Shown: positions 43,546 to 56,110 of the stretch, piece after piece
How positions within the stretch are numbered: position 1 is the stretch's first letter
Layout: each line of letters opens with the position of its first letter
NCBI RefSeq assembly: GCF_040954835.1
Contig: NC_090698.1
Location: forward strand, 43,312,157 to 43,376,156
Reading direction: 5' to 3'
Source of the DNA: Lepisosteus oculatus
Lineage: Eukaryota; Chordata; Actinopteri; Semionotiformes; Lepisosteidae
DNA: 64,000 bases
Translations under genes and position numbers: made by a program
Notes under the pieces: generated by a model
Databases searched by the model: none
Told to the model about the DNA's origin: nothing
Seen by the model: the letters and a program-made list of their open reading frames with translations, nothing else

Positions 43546-45398
43546 GTGAGGCAGCGGGTGGGGGAGATCAAATCCCAACGCCAGGTTTGCACTCTAAAAT
43601 TCCCGATAAATGGAGGAATGGTTTTGCGTTAGTGGCTCGGATGGCTAGGGTCCGTCCCCCGTCTCTTAAACGGCAAGGGGTTCGCCGTCGTCAATTTTCT
43701 GTTTCAGTTCAGACTTTGGCTTAGAGGGATTTCAAACTGCCGAAGAGATCGGTCAGAAAATAAAATCGTTTACGTTTGTTCTCGTGTCCTTCAATATCCG
43801 GCTTGCCGAAATCGACAGGCAGAAAATGATGTAAAAAGTGTCTTGACTTGTTTTAACTGTGTGAGTGCTTTGGAAATGGGGAGTCTTCCACGAAATGCTG
43901 TAATGGGATGTCATTGTCCATCTTTTTGTTTTCCCGAATACTTTGATTTAAACCACCCGATCGCTAGTAATTGCCTAGCCAAAAGCCTAAGCAGTTTTGA
44001 TTGCAATCTTTTAGTCCGTATAATATTTTTCCTTATCCGCACATCATCACGTGCATCATCTGGTCTGTCAACCGCCCTGCAATCCGGAGAGCGAGCAGAG
44101 GCCAATGTATTAACGCACTTGGCCCATATGTGTGTTATAAATGATCGAATTCATGATCAGTGTGCTGCTTTTATGTGGCATTGGGAAAAAATAAACCTGT
44201 TTGCACCCGAAGCAGCAAGGACGTGAACATACGTTTTTTAGATTAAACTAGGGTTGGAAAAATTAAGACTTCTCAGTTCCTCCGCACATGATGTCTTGGA
44301 TATGAATCTAATCTGCTTTTGCATGTTGGTGCGAAAACAGATTAGCCTTTTCGAGTAAAAGGGCTGCGCAGTTGTTGCTTTAGGGAGTTCGGTGAGAGAG
44401 CCCTGTAGTGTAATAAAAATGTTTGTTTTTTTTTAAAGTTCCGACACTTTCTGCTTCGAGGAGGATTGAGGAATTGTTACGGGTGGCGTTGAAAAGCAGC
44501 GAAATTGACAACCTGGTCTAAAAAAAAAAACACGTGATCCGACTGAATCGTAAACGCTTTCTTGACTTTGGATAAAAGGTTTATTTTCCTATCAGATTCT
44601 AACCTCCTGCTCTTGGATTTCACTGGGACACAGCTTAAATGTTTGTTTTAATCGAGTCTCACTATGTGTAGTATATCAAAGGCTGTTTTCAAGACCGGCG
44701 GTGATTAATCGTGCCAAAATCTCATCAGTGTGAAATGTGGACAAGTCAACAGCAAAACCGTTTTGTTTCCTATTTGACGCCCAGTCGTAACCTGTCACGC
44801 CTGCGGACCTTATCATAGAGCAGTAATGTGCAGATCATGATTCCGACCTCGTGTGTGTGTGACTGAACACCCTTAATTTCATTTGATTAGTCTCACAGGT
44901 ATTGTCGACTACCATAAATTAAGCGTTGAGGTCAATGTTAATTTATTACAGTATTCTTTAACCCACAGGGACGGAGTTTAAACATGTGGCGCAGTGGAGA
45001 AAAGTACCCTAAATAAAGCAGCGACCAACAAACGTAATAAATATTAAGACGTATGGATTCATTTAATCGTTTAAATAAAATGCGTAGGTACCTGACATTA
45101 TCCCCCTTCCTTATTGATCGGCGCATCGATAACTGCATTGACACTTTTCGAAACGTTCTGTTGCAAACTTGAAATTCGCAGCCCTAGTTTTTCAATAATA
45201 ATAAAAAAACATTTAGATACAAAATGATTTTTTAAAGGATCCTTTGTGGGTTTTTTTCTTCAGTGGACCAATTACATCCATGGATGGCAGGATCGCTGGG
45301 TGGTTTTAAAAAACAACACCTTGAGCTACTACAAGTCCGAAGATGAGCGGGAATATGGCTGCAGGGGATCTCTGTGTCTCAGTAAGGCTGTCATCACG
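43450..45398 (+). CDS. CERT1: CERT1 (COL4A3BP), ceramide transfer protein, exons 1-2 of a longer gene
   Basis: CERT1 carries ceramide from the ER to the Golgi for sphingomyelin synthesis. Exon 1 is 43450-43545 and exon 2 45264-45398, joining to 77 residues of a protein of about 600. [20 protein letters not shown] is almost identical to human, where E replaces P in the human form only at the SEED(P/L) position. [18 protein letters not shown] starts the PH domain, which binds Golgi PI4P; W33, Y36, R43, Y54 and G67 (the residue lost in the LY-A G67E mutant) are present. Downstream parts (rest of PH, SR motif, FFAT, START) lie beyond the right edge. ATG 43450 has G at -3; no in-frame ATG precedes it back to TGA 43222. 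The gene is divergent from POLK. Confidence 0.96.
43546..45263 (+). other. CERT1: CERT1 intron 1
   Basis: CpG-rich at first, then ordinary AT-rich sequence. No repeat or exon is recognised. An open frame near 43843-44226 shows no known protein and is probably chance. Confidence 0.7.
45264..45398 (+). CDS. CERT1: CERT1 exon 2, first half of the PH domain
   Basis: 45 codons, phase 0 at both ends. The acceptor is TTTTTTTCTTCAG|TGGACC and the donor [30 protein letters not shown] and [16 protein letters not shown] match human with few changes. Confidence 0.96.
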
Positions 45399-46518
45399 GT
45401 AAGGCCTTTTAAGGCTTTCTCTACTGCCTGCATTATTGTTTACTCTGATAGGCTTCTCCGCATAAAGTATGTCTTCAAGTCGGACATTTAGGGTTCTCCA
45501 GGTGTTTTAGTAAGGCATCTGACCTGATATGTGGTTTATACCTGTTTCAATAACACATTTTTTTTTTAGCGGCACAAAGGGATTCTGGTATGGTGGTAGC
45601 TGTCTTTTAAGGAACACTTAAGCTAGGAATGCAAGAAGTGCTTTCAGTTTGGTGTCCAGTTGTCTAGCATGTGAAGGACAATATACGCTGTCAATTTCAG
45701 TTCAAATTCTAGGAAAACAAATATTTAATCCCCTAGTCTCTCAAACTGTTTCCTGTAACTGCAAGTTTGTTTTTATTTCTATTACTATACATGTTTTGGA
45801 GACACTTTTTCACTTCAGAATTTCCATACTCGCTTTCTTCTCTGCAAAGTATTCAGATCCACTCCTTTTAGCCTTAAGCATTAAACTGCTGTGGTGCAAA
45901 CAGCAGGGGGTTTTGATCCAAGCCTACATAATAACCTGTAGTCGTGCATGTGGCATTTCAGCAACAGGTTTTGCTGGTATGCACTGTCAGAAAATGGTAT
46001 TCTTCTAAAATACAGTATTTATCAGCAAGTGACATATTCTGGATCAGCAATATCCCAGTTGTAACATTCACCCTGTTTCGTATTTAGAGGTTTTCTAATC
46101 CACTCAGACTTACCTTTCATTACTCACTTTGAGTTGTAGTGTGGTTGACTGACCAAGATTTTACTGTTTTTTTTAGGATAACGGCATTCTCCAGCAGTGC
46201 CGTGACAGATGAGCCTCATATGTTCAATTGGGAATTCTTGTATTTGTTTGGATAATCCCAAATGTGCCAAAAGTCCTCAAATTAGGGCACTTAAATCACT
46301 TTTCTATATTGGGTGAGTGAGGGCATCTTCCCCTCCCTCACAACATATAAACGGATTACTTTGGCAAGTGGCGTACTGTAACAGTGCAGTGCTAGATGTA
46401 CTACATGTTTCACATTTCTGTCAACAGTAATTCCTGCCAAGCATGTGAGCGGTTTCTTTTTTTTTTCAGATATCCAACTGTTTTTGCCAGCAGTACTCTT
46501 TGCAGTGACCCATTAGAA

Positions 46519-46715
46519 CAGGCATGTCCAACTCCAGTTCTCCAGTCCTCATGTACTGCTGTACAGCAGGCTTTGCAGGTCTTCCAGCTTCCTAAGAACA
46601 AGAAAAGGTTAATTTGTTTTCCAGTTTAGCAAATAATGAGTTCCATTTGGTAATTAAAGCTTCAAGTGGAAAGAGATACCTTATGCCCCTCCATGGCTGG
46701 AGTTGGGCACCCCTG
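46519..46715. mobile_element. hAT-like MITE, 197 bp
   Basis: The left end CAGGCATGTCCAACTCCAGT and the right end CTGGAGTTGGGCACCCCTG are inverted repeats. The flanking octamers CATTAGAA (46511-46518) and AATTAAAA (46716-46723) agree at six of eight positions, fitting an aged 8-bp hAT target duplication. It has no coding capacity. Confidence 0.75.
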
Positions 46716-49700
46716 AATTAAAATCCTCTTTGTTTCTTTTTCAGTGTGGTACAAGCAGTAGGAAAATTCTTTTTAGCATCAAGCTGCAATTTGAATTGTG
46801 GAATGATATGTATTTGGCATTTCTGAAGAGGTTAGAGCAGGGAACTCTTAAAAAAAAAAAGGTAGAGAGAGTATCTGTTTTGCTCTTTCCGCTTTCCAGT
46901 ACAGAATTAACCTAAGTTTTGCTAGATTGTGTTATTCTGCTTGTGGTTGCCAAAATTGGATAGAAAGCCCACCACTGAAGACTAGTATGAAGATGTTAAC
47001 AAAAGCCATATTTCTCAGGCATTGTGTAATGCTGTCTCAGTCACTCATATGATTGAGAATTCTGGTAAAACATAGCCAAGTTTGTAGCATCAGTGACAAA
47101 TCAGATACAACAGAAGAGGGGCTAAAGTCTGAACTGGCGAAGATTAACGTAAACGTCAAAGGTAATCATTGAGGTGCAGAGTTAAAACATTTATCTGCAT
47201 TGCAAATCATCATACTTACTGTATAAAGGAGAAATGTTACAGCTTCAGATTTATGTTTTGCCTTATCTAAACTTATTTTAATTAGCATTTTAACGGCTTT
47301 ATATTCAAAGCTTGATGGACATTCAGTTCCTTATACAAGTTTTTTCTTTAATAAGAAATACTTATATAAATAAGAATATAAAATAAGCAATATAAGAAAT
47401 AATCTAAAAACGAGGATCTGGTTATTCACAATTATTCAAGTTAATTTGTACTTCTATGGGGACTTTGTGTGAACAGTTATTAGAGGATCTTGTTAAGATT
47501 GTGTAAAGCATATACAGTACATTTCTTTGCATTGCAGTGTTTTTATTGTTAAATCTTGATCTATTGTTATAACATATTTTACAGATTGAATCATATTCAA
47601 TAAATTGGATTATTTCATGCAAGTTGTGGTTGAATTCATATAAAGACAACCAAAATACCGTGTTAGTTTTAGCTGTGACCACTTACAGAACTGACTAAAA
47701 CAGTCATTTACCTCAAAATGTTTTTGTAGTTGAAGATGTCCAGTACAGAAAGAAAACGGAAACAAATTGGTAGCCAAGTTAGAGAACACGCATTGTTTCG
47801 TCATTTTTTTGCTGTTTGTCTGTTTCCTAACAAGTTTCATTTAGTTCTGAAATCGTTTTTGAGTTCCTGTTGCTTGACTTTGAAAGTCCCTGTGAGAGTC
47901 TGTGTGTACTGTAGGATCTTGTGTACCTGTTCAGAGTCCAGTCTTTCTTGTGGGTACAGGGCTTTAATGCATTGAAAGCCACTGATTGTAGAAATGCATG
48001 CCTTCAGGTGTTGCATTCTTCAAATAGCAGGATTTTGTGGTAGTTTTACAAATTGCACTATGGTGGCATGTAGGATTCCAGCTTCAACAGTTCTGTTCAT
48101 TGAATTTTTTATAAAAAGAGTCTCATGGTGATTTACTAAAAGGAAACAGAAGCAATCCTTTTTACAGCATTCTTTTAAGTTAGCTTTTGTGCATTTTCAG
48201 ATGGGGGAAAAAAAAGTTTTATCTGTAGTCACACGGTTCACAATGTGCAATCTTATTAAACGCTGCTGGGCAGCACATCATTATCGCTACATAATTGAAG
48301 TAGCTAGAAAAGCATTTGAGGACAGCTTTATTGATAAAATGGTAAATGGAAGGGCATATTTGAACATCAGTGATGAAGGTTGGGTACAAGCCTCAATTTT
48401 TATTGGTCATTCTTAATACAGGACATAAATGCATTATGTCAAAAAGCCAAGTAGATTGATTTCTCATCTTGTCTTTACTTTTTCCTATCTAATGCACTTA
48501 ACCCCTAGGCTAAAGATTATTTCATGTACTAGTATGTGATGCAGTTCAGTGAATCTTCTGTCACAATTATCTATAAGACTGTTCTTGGTTTATACAAATC
48601 TGAATCATTTGACTTGGATATGCTACAAAGGACAGCAAAATTCAACTTCTCATTTCTCAAGGTCATTACCAGATATTTGTGGAGGTGTTAACTAGGAATT
48701 CTAGGTCATTATAACTTCATCCAAAATCAAAGATGGCTCTGATTGGTTGCAATTTTAGTAATCAACATGTGACTCAGTGTAATGAAATTGAAAATCTACT
48801 CGATTGTTACTTTTTTGTTTACTTTCAGAATGCTACATAAAATAGTGTGCCGTACATTTGACCTTTGGATACTTTGGGGCATTTTAGGTTTACTTACAAC
48901 CATACATTTTCTTCCATGAAATATTCAGCTTCTTCAACGACTTTCTGTATTTGTCAGGGTAAATAGAGACGTGTTGTTCTTTCATATATTGATTTATACA
49001 GTGATGTCTTATATAGTAGATTTGTTTCATAGAAAGGTTATATAAGTTTTCAGTGATGTGAAACAGTGAACCTATTTTAGTTAGCAAATGATAAACAGAT
49101 TAGTTGTCAATTTATATTGTGGAAATGTTGGTAATGTGGTAATTACTTAAGTATTTAGGTATTCCAAAGCTAAAAAGAAGCCACTATTAAAAGTGTAACA
49201 TTGCAGACAATGGAAGTCGATTTCTAAGCAGCACAATTCAAATTTTTATACCTAAACAAACCTCAGGATGATGCTTTTATCAGTGCTGTTTATGAAACTT
49301 GGCATTTTGGATTTTTACATCTAGAAAATTGATTCATTTATATAGTCATATGCCATTGACGGTCTACTCGAGGAGCATGTGGTAAAGCTGCACTGCAATT
49401 TCATTTAAAGCTTCTTAGAACATACATATTTTGCTTTTATCCAAAATGAAGGGAAGGTTTTAACGTTCTCCATTTGTTCATTATTTTGGTGTTTTGTTAC
49501 ACAAATGTTTGCAGCCCGTCTGGTGCTTCTCCTGCTAGTGAAACATGAGAATGAAGAACTAGAAGTGGAGGAAACAAGAAGTCAAATAGAAGCTGTGGTG
49601 AGGCCAGTCAAGTCTGCACAAGCAATTTGCAGTTCCAGCAAAACCCCATTACACAAGGCACATTTCGTTCTGTATTGCAAACACACAAAACGTGAAAGGC

Positions 49701-50331
49701 TTCTGTTTTGAAATCATTGGTGTCTATATCTGTTGGTTTTGTAAGATTTAGGATGATTTTTAATCGGTTTTAATACCAGCCTTGCGGAGATTGTAAAAAA
49801 AACAAATGCACACTTAATCATGCGCTAGGTTTGCTTAGTTATTGTACTGTTTGGAATTCTCGTTGGCAGCCATTTGTCTCCGACGAATATTTCAACACCT
49901 GTATGTTTAGACATTTGTTTTCTGTTTAATGTGATTTTTTGGGTGAAATGTATCCTCGTTTTAGCATTTCATGTTAAATTAGTGTGAATGAGAACTCTCT
50001 TCCATTACCTTTTAAAGATTAAGTCTTCAAAAATAATTTAAAAGTGATAAGTTTAAAAAAAGAATGACTTAACCAAGCTTCTCAAGTGTGGAGGAGGCCA
50101 TACCATGGCCAGCAGGCCACATAAGGCCAGATAAACCGTGTAAAGCAACCAGCAGCATCTCTTTCTGTTAATGGTCTTCGGTGACCCTTACAGCTTCAGA
50201 GCACATCCTGAAAAAGTATGTCTTCACCCGCTGTCTGACCCTTTTCAGATTGCCTTCCCTCTTTGAATAGTATATTCTCCTGCCATCGCCACCACAGACA
50301 TGCAGAAACGCTGGCCGCATAAAAAGCAAAC

Positions 50332-50353
50332 AGCCCCAAACAGGCCCCAAACA
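50332..50353 (+). repeat. Two tandem copies of GCCCCAAACAG
   Basis: An 11-bp direct duplication inside a GC-richer patch (50090-50400) in CERT1 intron 2. The patch itself is unexplained. Confidence 0.6.
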
Positions 50354-50605
50354 GGTACGCACACTCCCCCATGACATTTACCTAGTAGTCCATCAGAAAT
50401 TTTCCAGGGGGAACTTATGAAAGGAAAATATTGAGACACATGATTAAACAGAAAGTTGTGACTAGCCACCCCTTACTTAGGTACCCCCTTACTTACTTAC
50501 AGTAAGCTGTTCAGCTCTATTATACAGTATAAAGCATTCACTATTAAAGACAAGAAGGAGAACATTCTGATTTATAGTAATAAACATTTGTAATAATCGA
50601 TATAG

Positions 50606-51052
50606 GAATCCAGCCAATTTGACTCAATGCTGCAGAAACAAATTCAAGAACAATGCCATTCTAAAAATATTGACGTCAGCTCGATTGTTCTTGAAGTTAG
50701 AATGCTTCAACAGTGTACACAGAAGATTATCACTTCTTGTGAAGAATAGGGCTCAATGTCTGACACAAAACGTGAGCTAACAACTAGAAACCGATGCACG
50801 TTAGGCCTTTGTTGCGAGACAAGTTTGATGGGGGAGAAAATGCAAATAACCACTAAGGAGTTGAAAAATGGAAAGATGATAGAATATGCAAAGCAGCAAG
50901 CAGCCGCAGGTTTGCTTGGGAAGACTGAATTGACAGTTTCTGGGTCTGCCTTGATTTGGATGTCAAGGCATTTCATATCTAAAGAGATGACAAAATATTC
51001 CTTAACATGCATCTTTCCATGGCATATAGCGCAATGGACCATTTTATACTAA
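50606..51052 (+). pseudogene. Unassigned coding-like frame with one internal stop
   Basis: One reading frame is open for 149 codons except for a TAG at 50747-50749. The two halves begin with ATG 50627 and ATG 50756 in the same frame. Segments such as VSSIVLEVRMLQQCTQKII and KELKNGKMIEYAKQQAAAG look like a helical protein. I do not recognise it, and it is not part of CERT1. A decayed transposable-element protein or processed gene is most likely; chance is possible. Confidence 0.35.
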
Positions 51053-54000
51053 TACATATCCGTTAAATCAAAAGTTCAACTTTAACTGTGGCTTTCATTT
51101 ATGTAGTTAAGGAAATGTAACCTTTATCTTCCTTCAAAGTGCACTCCAGCATGGTAAGTGGCTAAGGCAGGATTTCTTTATAGTATTGAAGAAAAGTGTC
51201 TATAGAGGCCAGGGTCTGTTATGGGGTCAAGAACCTATGAGAGATAAATGAGCATTCCCCTTATGAAAAACAACCTTCATCCCCGATTTTGGGATCAAGA
51301 ATAAGCTAATATTTTTCCTTTGATTCAAAGTATTTGCTAGGTTTCATCTTGCTGCTTTCTGCATTGCAATATTAATGCTAGTTTTAGTGAATAGATTCAC
51401 ATTCTTTTATCAACATGAATTATTTTGTTTGAAAAAGCCTAGCAAAGACTTAATGATTTTTTCAGTGGTTAGATGTAGCACTTGTGCTACAAATAAATAT
51501 TGTTTGCCATATTGGCTGGCAATAAATGTAAATACATTTTTAGATAATCTAGTATTTTTCCCCTTATGTAAGCTAAGGGTGTAATTAAGTTACCCGTCCA
51601 CTTTCCTTAAAATACTCTACTTATACCATAAAACAGAATAAACTTATGTCTGGTTCCACACTGGAGCAAATGGCAAGACTTGATGATGATTCTCTTCTTT
51701 ACCACAATAACACATTTATTGTTACCATCTGAAGAGTAGAAAAAAATAATACCTCTCTTGTGTGCCCCTTATGGTGGAAAAACTGCAAATATATATTTTA
51801 CATGCAGAGAATACAAATAATTGTTTTTATATTGTGTTGTTTTAAGCTTCAGTTACTCTGTCATGGGCATCAGTGTGTTTGTGAGTTTCTTGATTATCAT
51901 TTTCTGCAGATTTGGTATCATTTATTTCTCCAGTCGTAGCTAGTAACATACTTGGTGAAGTGTGCACTAGAACTTTCTAACAAGGTGGAAATTTTTCTGG
52001 GCTGTTTTAGAAGGTTTGCTTTTTTATTTGTTCAGCAAATAACCTCAGTGTCTGTATTGTGGAAACATCTATATTCGGATGTCAGTGGATGTAAAATGGG
52101 CAATGGAGAGACTGAGTTTAACCCTGAATTTTTTAATGTTTTGGCATTAAAAAATATTTTTAAAAATGGTTTTGTTGTTAGTAGTGAGACAAATGCTGAT
52201 AAATAAAATGGATCATTTTGGTTGTTTTAAGGAAACATGATGGCCAAGATAGCACAGCCATTATGCTGTTATCTTCCTATGCAGCCTTCTGCTTTGGATA
52301 CTTGAGGTACTCCTGCTTCAGTAGCCCACCAAATTGAAAAGATGTTGCAGACAAAGTGCCTTCGCACATTGTTACATATTTAAACATTGTTTAGGTCCCC
52401 AAACTAATAACTTGTTTATTCATTTTAGAGCTCTGTAAAAGCTCCGATATAGGTTCACATATCAATATAAATACTAGTTTTAAATTTATATCCACACAGA
52501 TGTAATTCGTTCTGTAGACTGCAGTGATCTTGCAGCGCACCATGTGGAAACCCTGACCCACTGGAGCAAGCAGGATAAGTTAACGAATTCCTCTGCAAGA
52601 ACTATTTTATCACCTTATGCAATACTAATCGCAACTTTGCATATGTCTGATTTATAGAGGGTCCTAGCGTTGAGTGATATTATTGATACAGCTGTTTTTC
52701 ACTATACATTTATAGCATTGGGGTTCAATCAATTTTTTCAATTATAAAGAGACAAAATTAAAACTTGCTCTTGATCTTGAGCTCTGTATTCATTTATTGA
52801 GTCAGTATCACACTTGCATTACACTAGGTAATCATTCATCAGTTACTGTGTTAAAGCCATGGACCACTGCAAATTGTTTGTAAAAGAATATTTAGTACCG
52901 GGCTAGGCACAGAGAGCCACCTTCCATTGTCTGTCTCATCTTGGAGTGGGGGAAAGGTGCTAAACCAGTTTTACATTTTAACAGCTGTCTCTTGCCAAGG
53001 CATGTCTCCATTGTGCCTCTGCTGGACTGCTGGACTTTGGCTTTAATCATCCCTGCAGTGTCACGCTCCCTTTTTGCCTGGACTTTGGAAGTATGAGGGG
53101 TTTTTAAAACTGCCTTTTAACTGAAGTGTGAAATGTAAGATCAATACCGTAAGAGTGCTCCTGCTTAACTACTCTGGGGGGTATAGTAAATTAATATGTC
53201 CAGGAAGTATATTTGTATTGCACAGATTAGCGGTTATTAGCTATATTGTTGCCGGTTGTTTTGTAGCTACTGTTGTGATACAAACTGATAACATGTAACA
53301 TCACTATAAACCTAAATAATGACACTCGGTCAAAAATCAGTAGTGTTTTTCACCTGTCGAGATGGTCTGATGTTCAGTGATAATTAGCAGCTGATTCAGT
53401 ATTTCAAGTTGAATAACTATGAAGAAGCACCAGCATTCATGGAGACAAAAAATATGATGGTTTATACATTCATTCCTTATAGTTTTAGAGTGTTTTTACA
53501 AACCTGGTCCTAGGTGAACATTGAGATATATGGTAACTACACATCAGTGAAAATGTTGTCCATAGTCTGTTTTAGTAAATTATCTGTTTCTTCTATATTT
53601 TCTCAGACCCTTGATACTTTCACAGGACACCAGGAACTCCTGTAAAATGTCAAATGTTGGCATCCTTTGTATTTCTCACACATGCATTGACCACATCAGT
53701 GTTTACTGGAATTGCTAAAAAACGTTTCCGTGGTTTGACAAAAGGACAGAACTATTAAATATGAACTTTTTAACAATGGATTTGAAAATAGGCATTACGT
53801 TACATATCGGCCAAGGAAACATGACCTCACCAAGATAATGGTGTCCTTAAAAAAGTACTGCAGTCGGGCACTCCCAGTTTCAATTTAACAAAATGCTTAA
53901 TTCTCATCATACTTATTGCCATTTGTCCTTTTTAATGATGATAAAGTTTTGCCTGTTATGTATTGTAAATCTTGTAGAGTTAGGAAAAGGAATTAAATGT

Positions 54001-56032
54001 GGCTAGTTTAACAGTTGTTCAAAAACTCCATCTCAGACTGCATATTCACACTGTATAAAACCAGGACCTGATCAAATGCAGTGATTGAGTGATCAAAGGA
54101 CCTCCTATGCTGTTATGCCCGTGGTCACCCTGAGCACATCAGTAGTACGTCTCGCACGTCACTCAGGAAGAACATGCTGGAATCGGCAAGACTGGGGGAA
54201 AAAAAGAAAGCAATATGGAGAAAGTTAAAACTTTATTTTGAATGTTGCAGAGAAAAAGACTGCTCATTTTCTGAAGGGAAACTTTTATGTTGTTTTGAAG
54301 AAACTTAATTATAATGATTTTTGTAGCGCCATGTACAGTAGTTAGGCAGCCAACAATGAAAATAAAATAACATTTTCCCCTTATAATAAACTATAAATGA
54401 TTACGTGCTTCAGTTTTACAGTTGCTGTGTAGGGTATTGCACTGGCTCTAAACCCTGTGCTCTCTTTGGCCTGTTGCTTCCTAACTTCTATTTGATTTTC
54501 TTCATTCTGGTGTTATTCTCACATCTGAGGGGGGGAAAGAGTTAGAAATGCTCGGCTAAGGTAAAGTTGTATTTGGAATGTCATTTTAGCCAGTTGTTTG
54601 CTTTATTACTCAGAAAACCAAATCCAGCTGACCCCTGAATTTATTTGCAGGTTCTAAGGGAAAGGTGTTTTTATCCTAGGAATAATTAAGATAAATTTAC
54701 TATGTATACAGCTGGTGTACGTACAGTTATGTTGATTAGAAAGTTGTGCCAGTTGGCCAAATCAAGTCATTTGCTGAAATTGCATATTTATTTTACAGTT
54801 CAACTGTTTGTAATTACTTTTGCGATGTAGTTGAGATCAATGCAATCTCACATTCTTTTATAATCTCAAGTCAGTGGCCTTACTCAGTTAAGTGTTTGGA
54901 TGTGTGACCATTTCTCTGGAGTTGAGAAGCTGAGTTATGTAATGATTACTTGAACTTACGGGAATGGTACGTAGGTGCCTTTAGACCTTATCTTCCTGTA
55001 TTCTAGTGACGTGTTGCATCGGAACTTCATCACTTATGTGTGTAGCCTTAATTTCATTTCATGCGACTATCATGTCCCTCTTGCAGACTGGAAAAGGTGT
55101 GGTATCAAACACGTGAAGATTAGAAGCCTGGAAGATAAACAGTTGAAAATGGATTGTTCCAATTGAACCATTTAGGTTTTTTAAAAAATTGTATTAATGG
55201 AAGCCATTAAAACAAATTTCAAAATCCAAAGGAAAACCACTTATGGGCTTCACCGGAACCTAGAAATCGGCTGGGGTTCGTATTCAGTCTGTTCTTATTG
55301 GTATAGGGTCTTTAAGCTTTACTGTAGATATAAGCATTTCTGTGATATTACAGTAGGGCTTCTGTAATTGTTTACTGGACCTGGCTGGGTCACCATGACT
55401 GAGCAAACATTTTAAAAATGTATGCTTTGCTTTTCAGTAGAGGTGTTGGTTAGCTTTCTGCAGTGCGGTTTTTCCATGTAAAAGGTATTCAAATGTCAAA
55501 TTAACCAGTGGACATAAAATCCTGTACTCTTGTTTTTAGACTTGCTGATAATTAAAAGTGAACAGTCAAACAGTCGCATTTCAATTTGAATCCAGTAACT
55601 ATTGATTTAATCCAAGAAAGCCTAGGATATTTATTTTTATTTTAGACATTATCTGGTTTAAGCCCTGAGCCAAGTGGCTGTGTGCTGTTTTGCTTTCACT
55701 TGACACACTTTATGTACCCGATTCTATTTGTAAGAAATGATCTTGCATTAATATGGGGTTAAAAATGTCTTCTGGATTTTATGACATTACTTGAGTTAAG
55801 GATTAACCCACCTCATAACTTTATCCCTTTGTGGCTCATAACAAATGCTCTGAGCTTGGGCCTCTGCAATAATTGCAGTTATTCTCCAGCATTCATCTCT
55901 GTTACCTGCCTCAACTGGTTTCAAGCTCCAAAGGGCACAGTTTTGAAAGCTCAGCTCTTCTTCAGTACAATAGATTATAAGATGATAAACCATTGCAAGT
56001 GTCCATGTGCATCGTATTGATGAACATGAAGC

Positions 56033-56110
56033 GTGTAGCTCAGTGACTTGTAGAGCAACACGGTAGTCGTAGATAGAGGGGAAATGCTGAACTCGATGGT
56101 TATAATGTTT
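56033..56110 (+). repeat. Possible tRNA-derived SINE head (degenerate)
   Basis: GTAGCTCAGTGACTTGTAGA resembles a tRNA D-arm and A-box. No convincing B-box follows. Confidence 0.3.
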
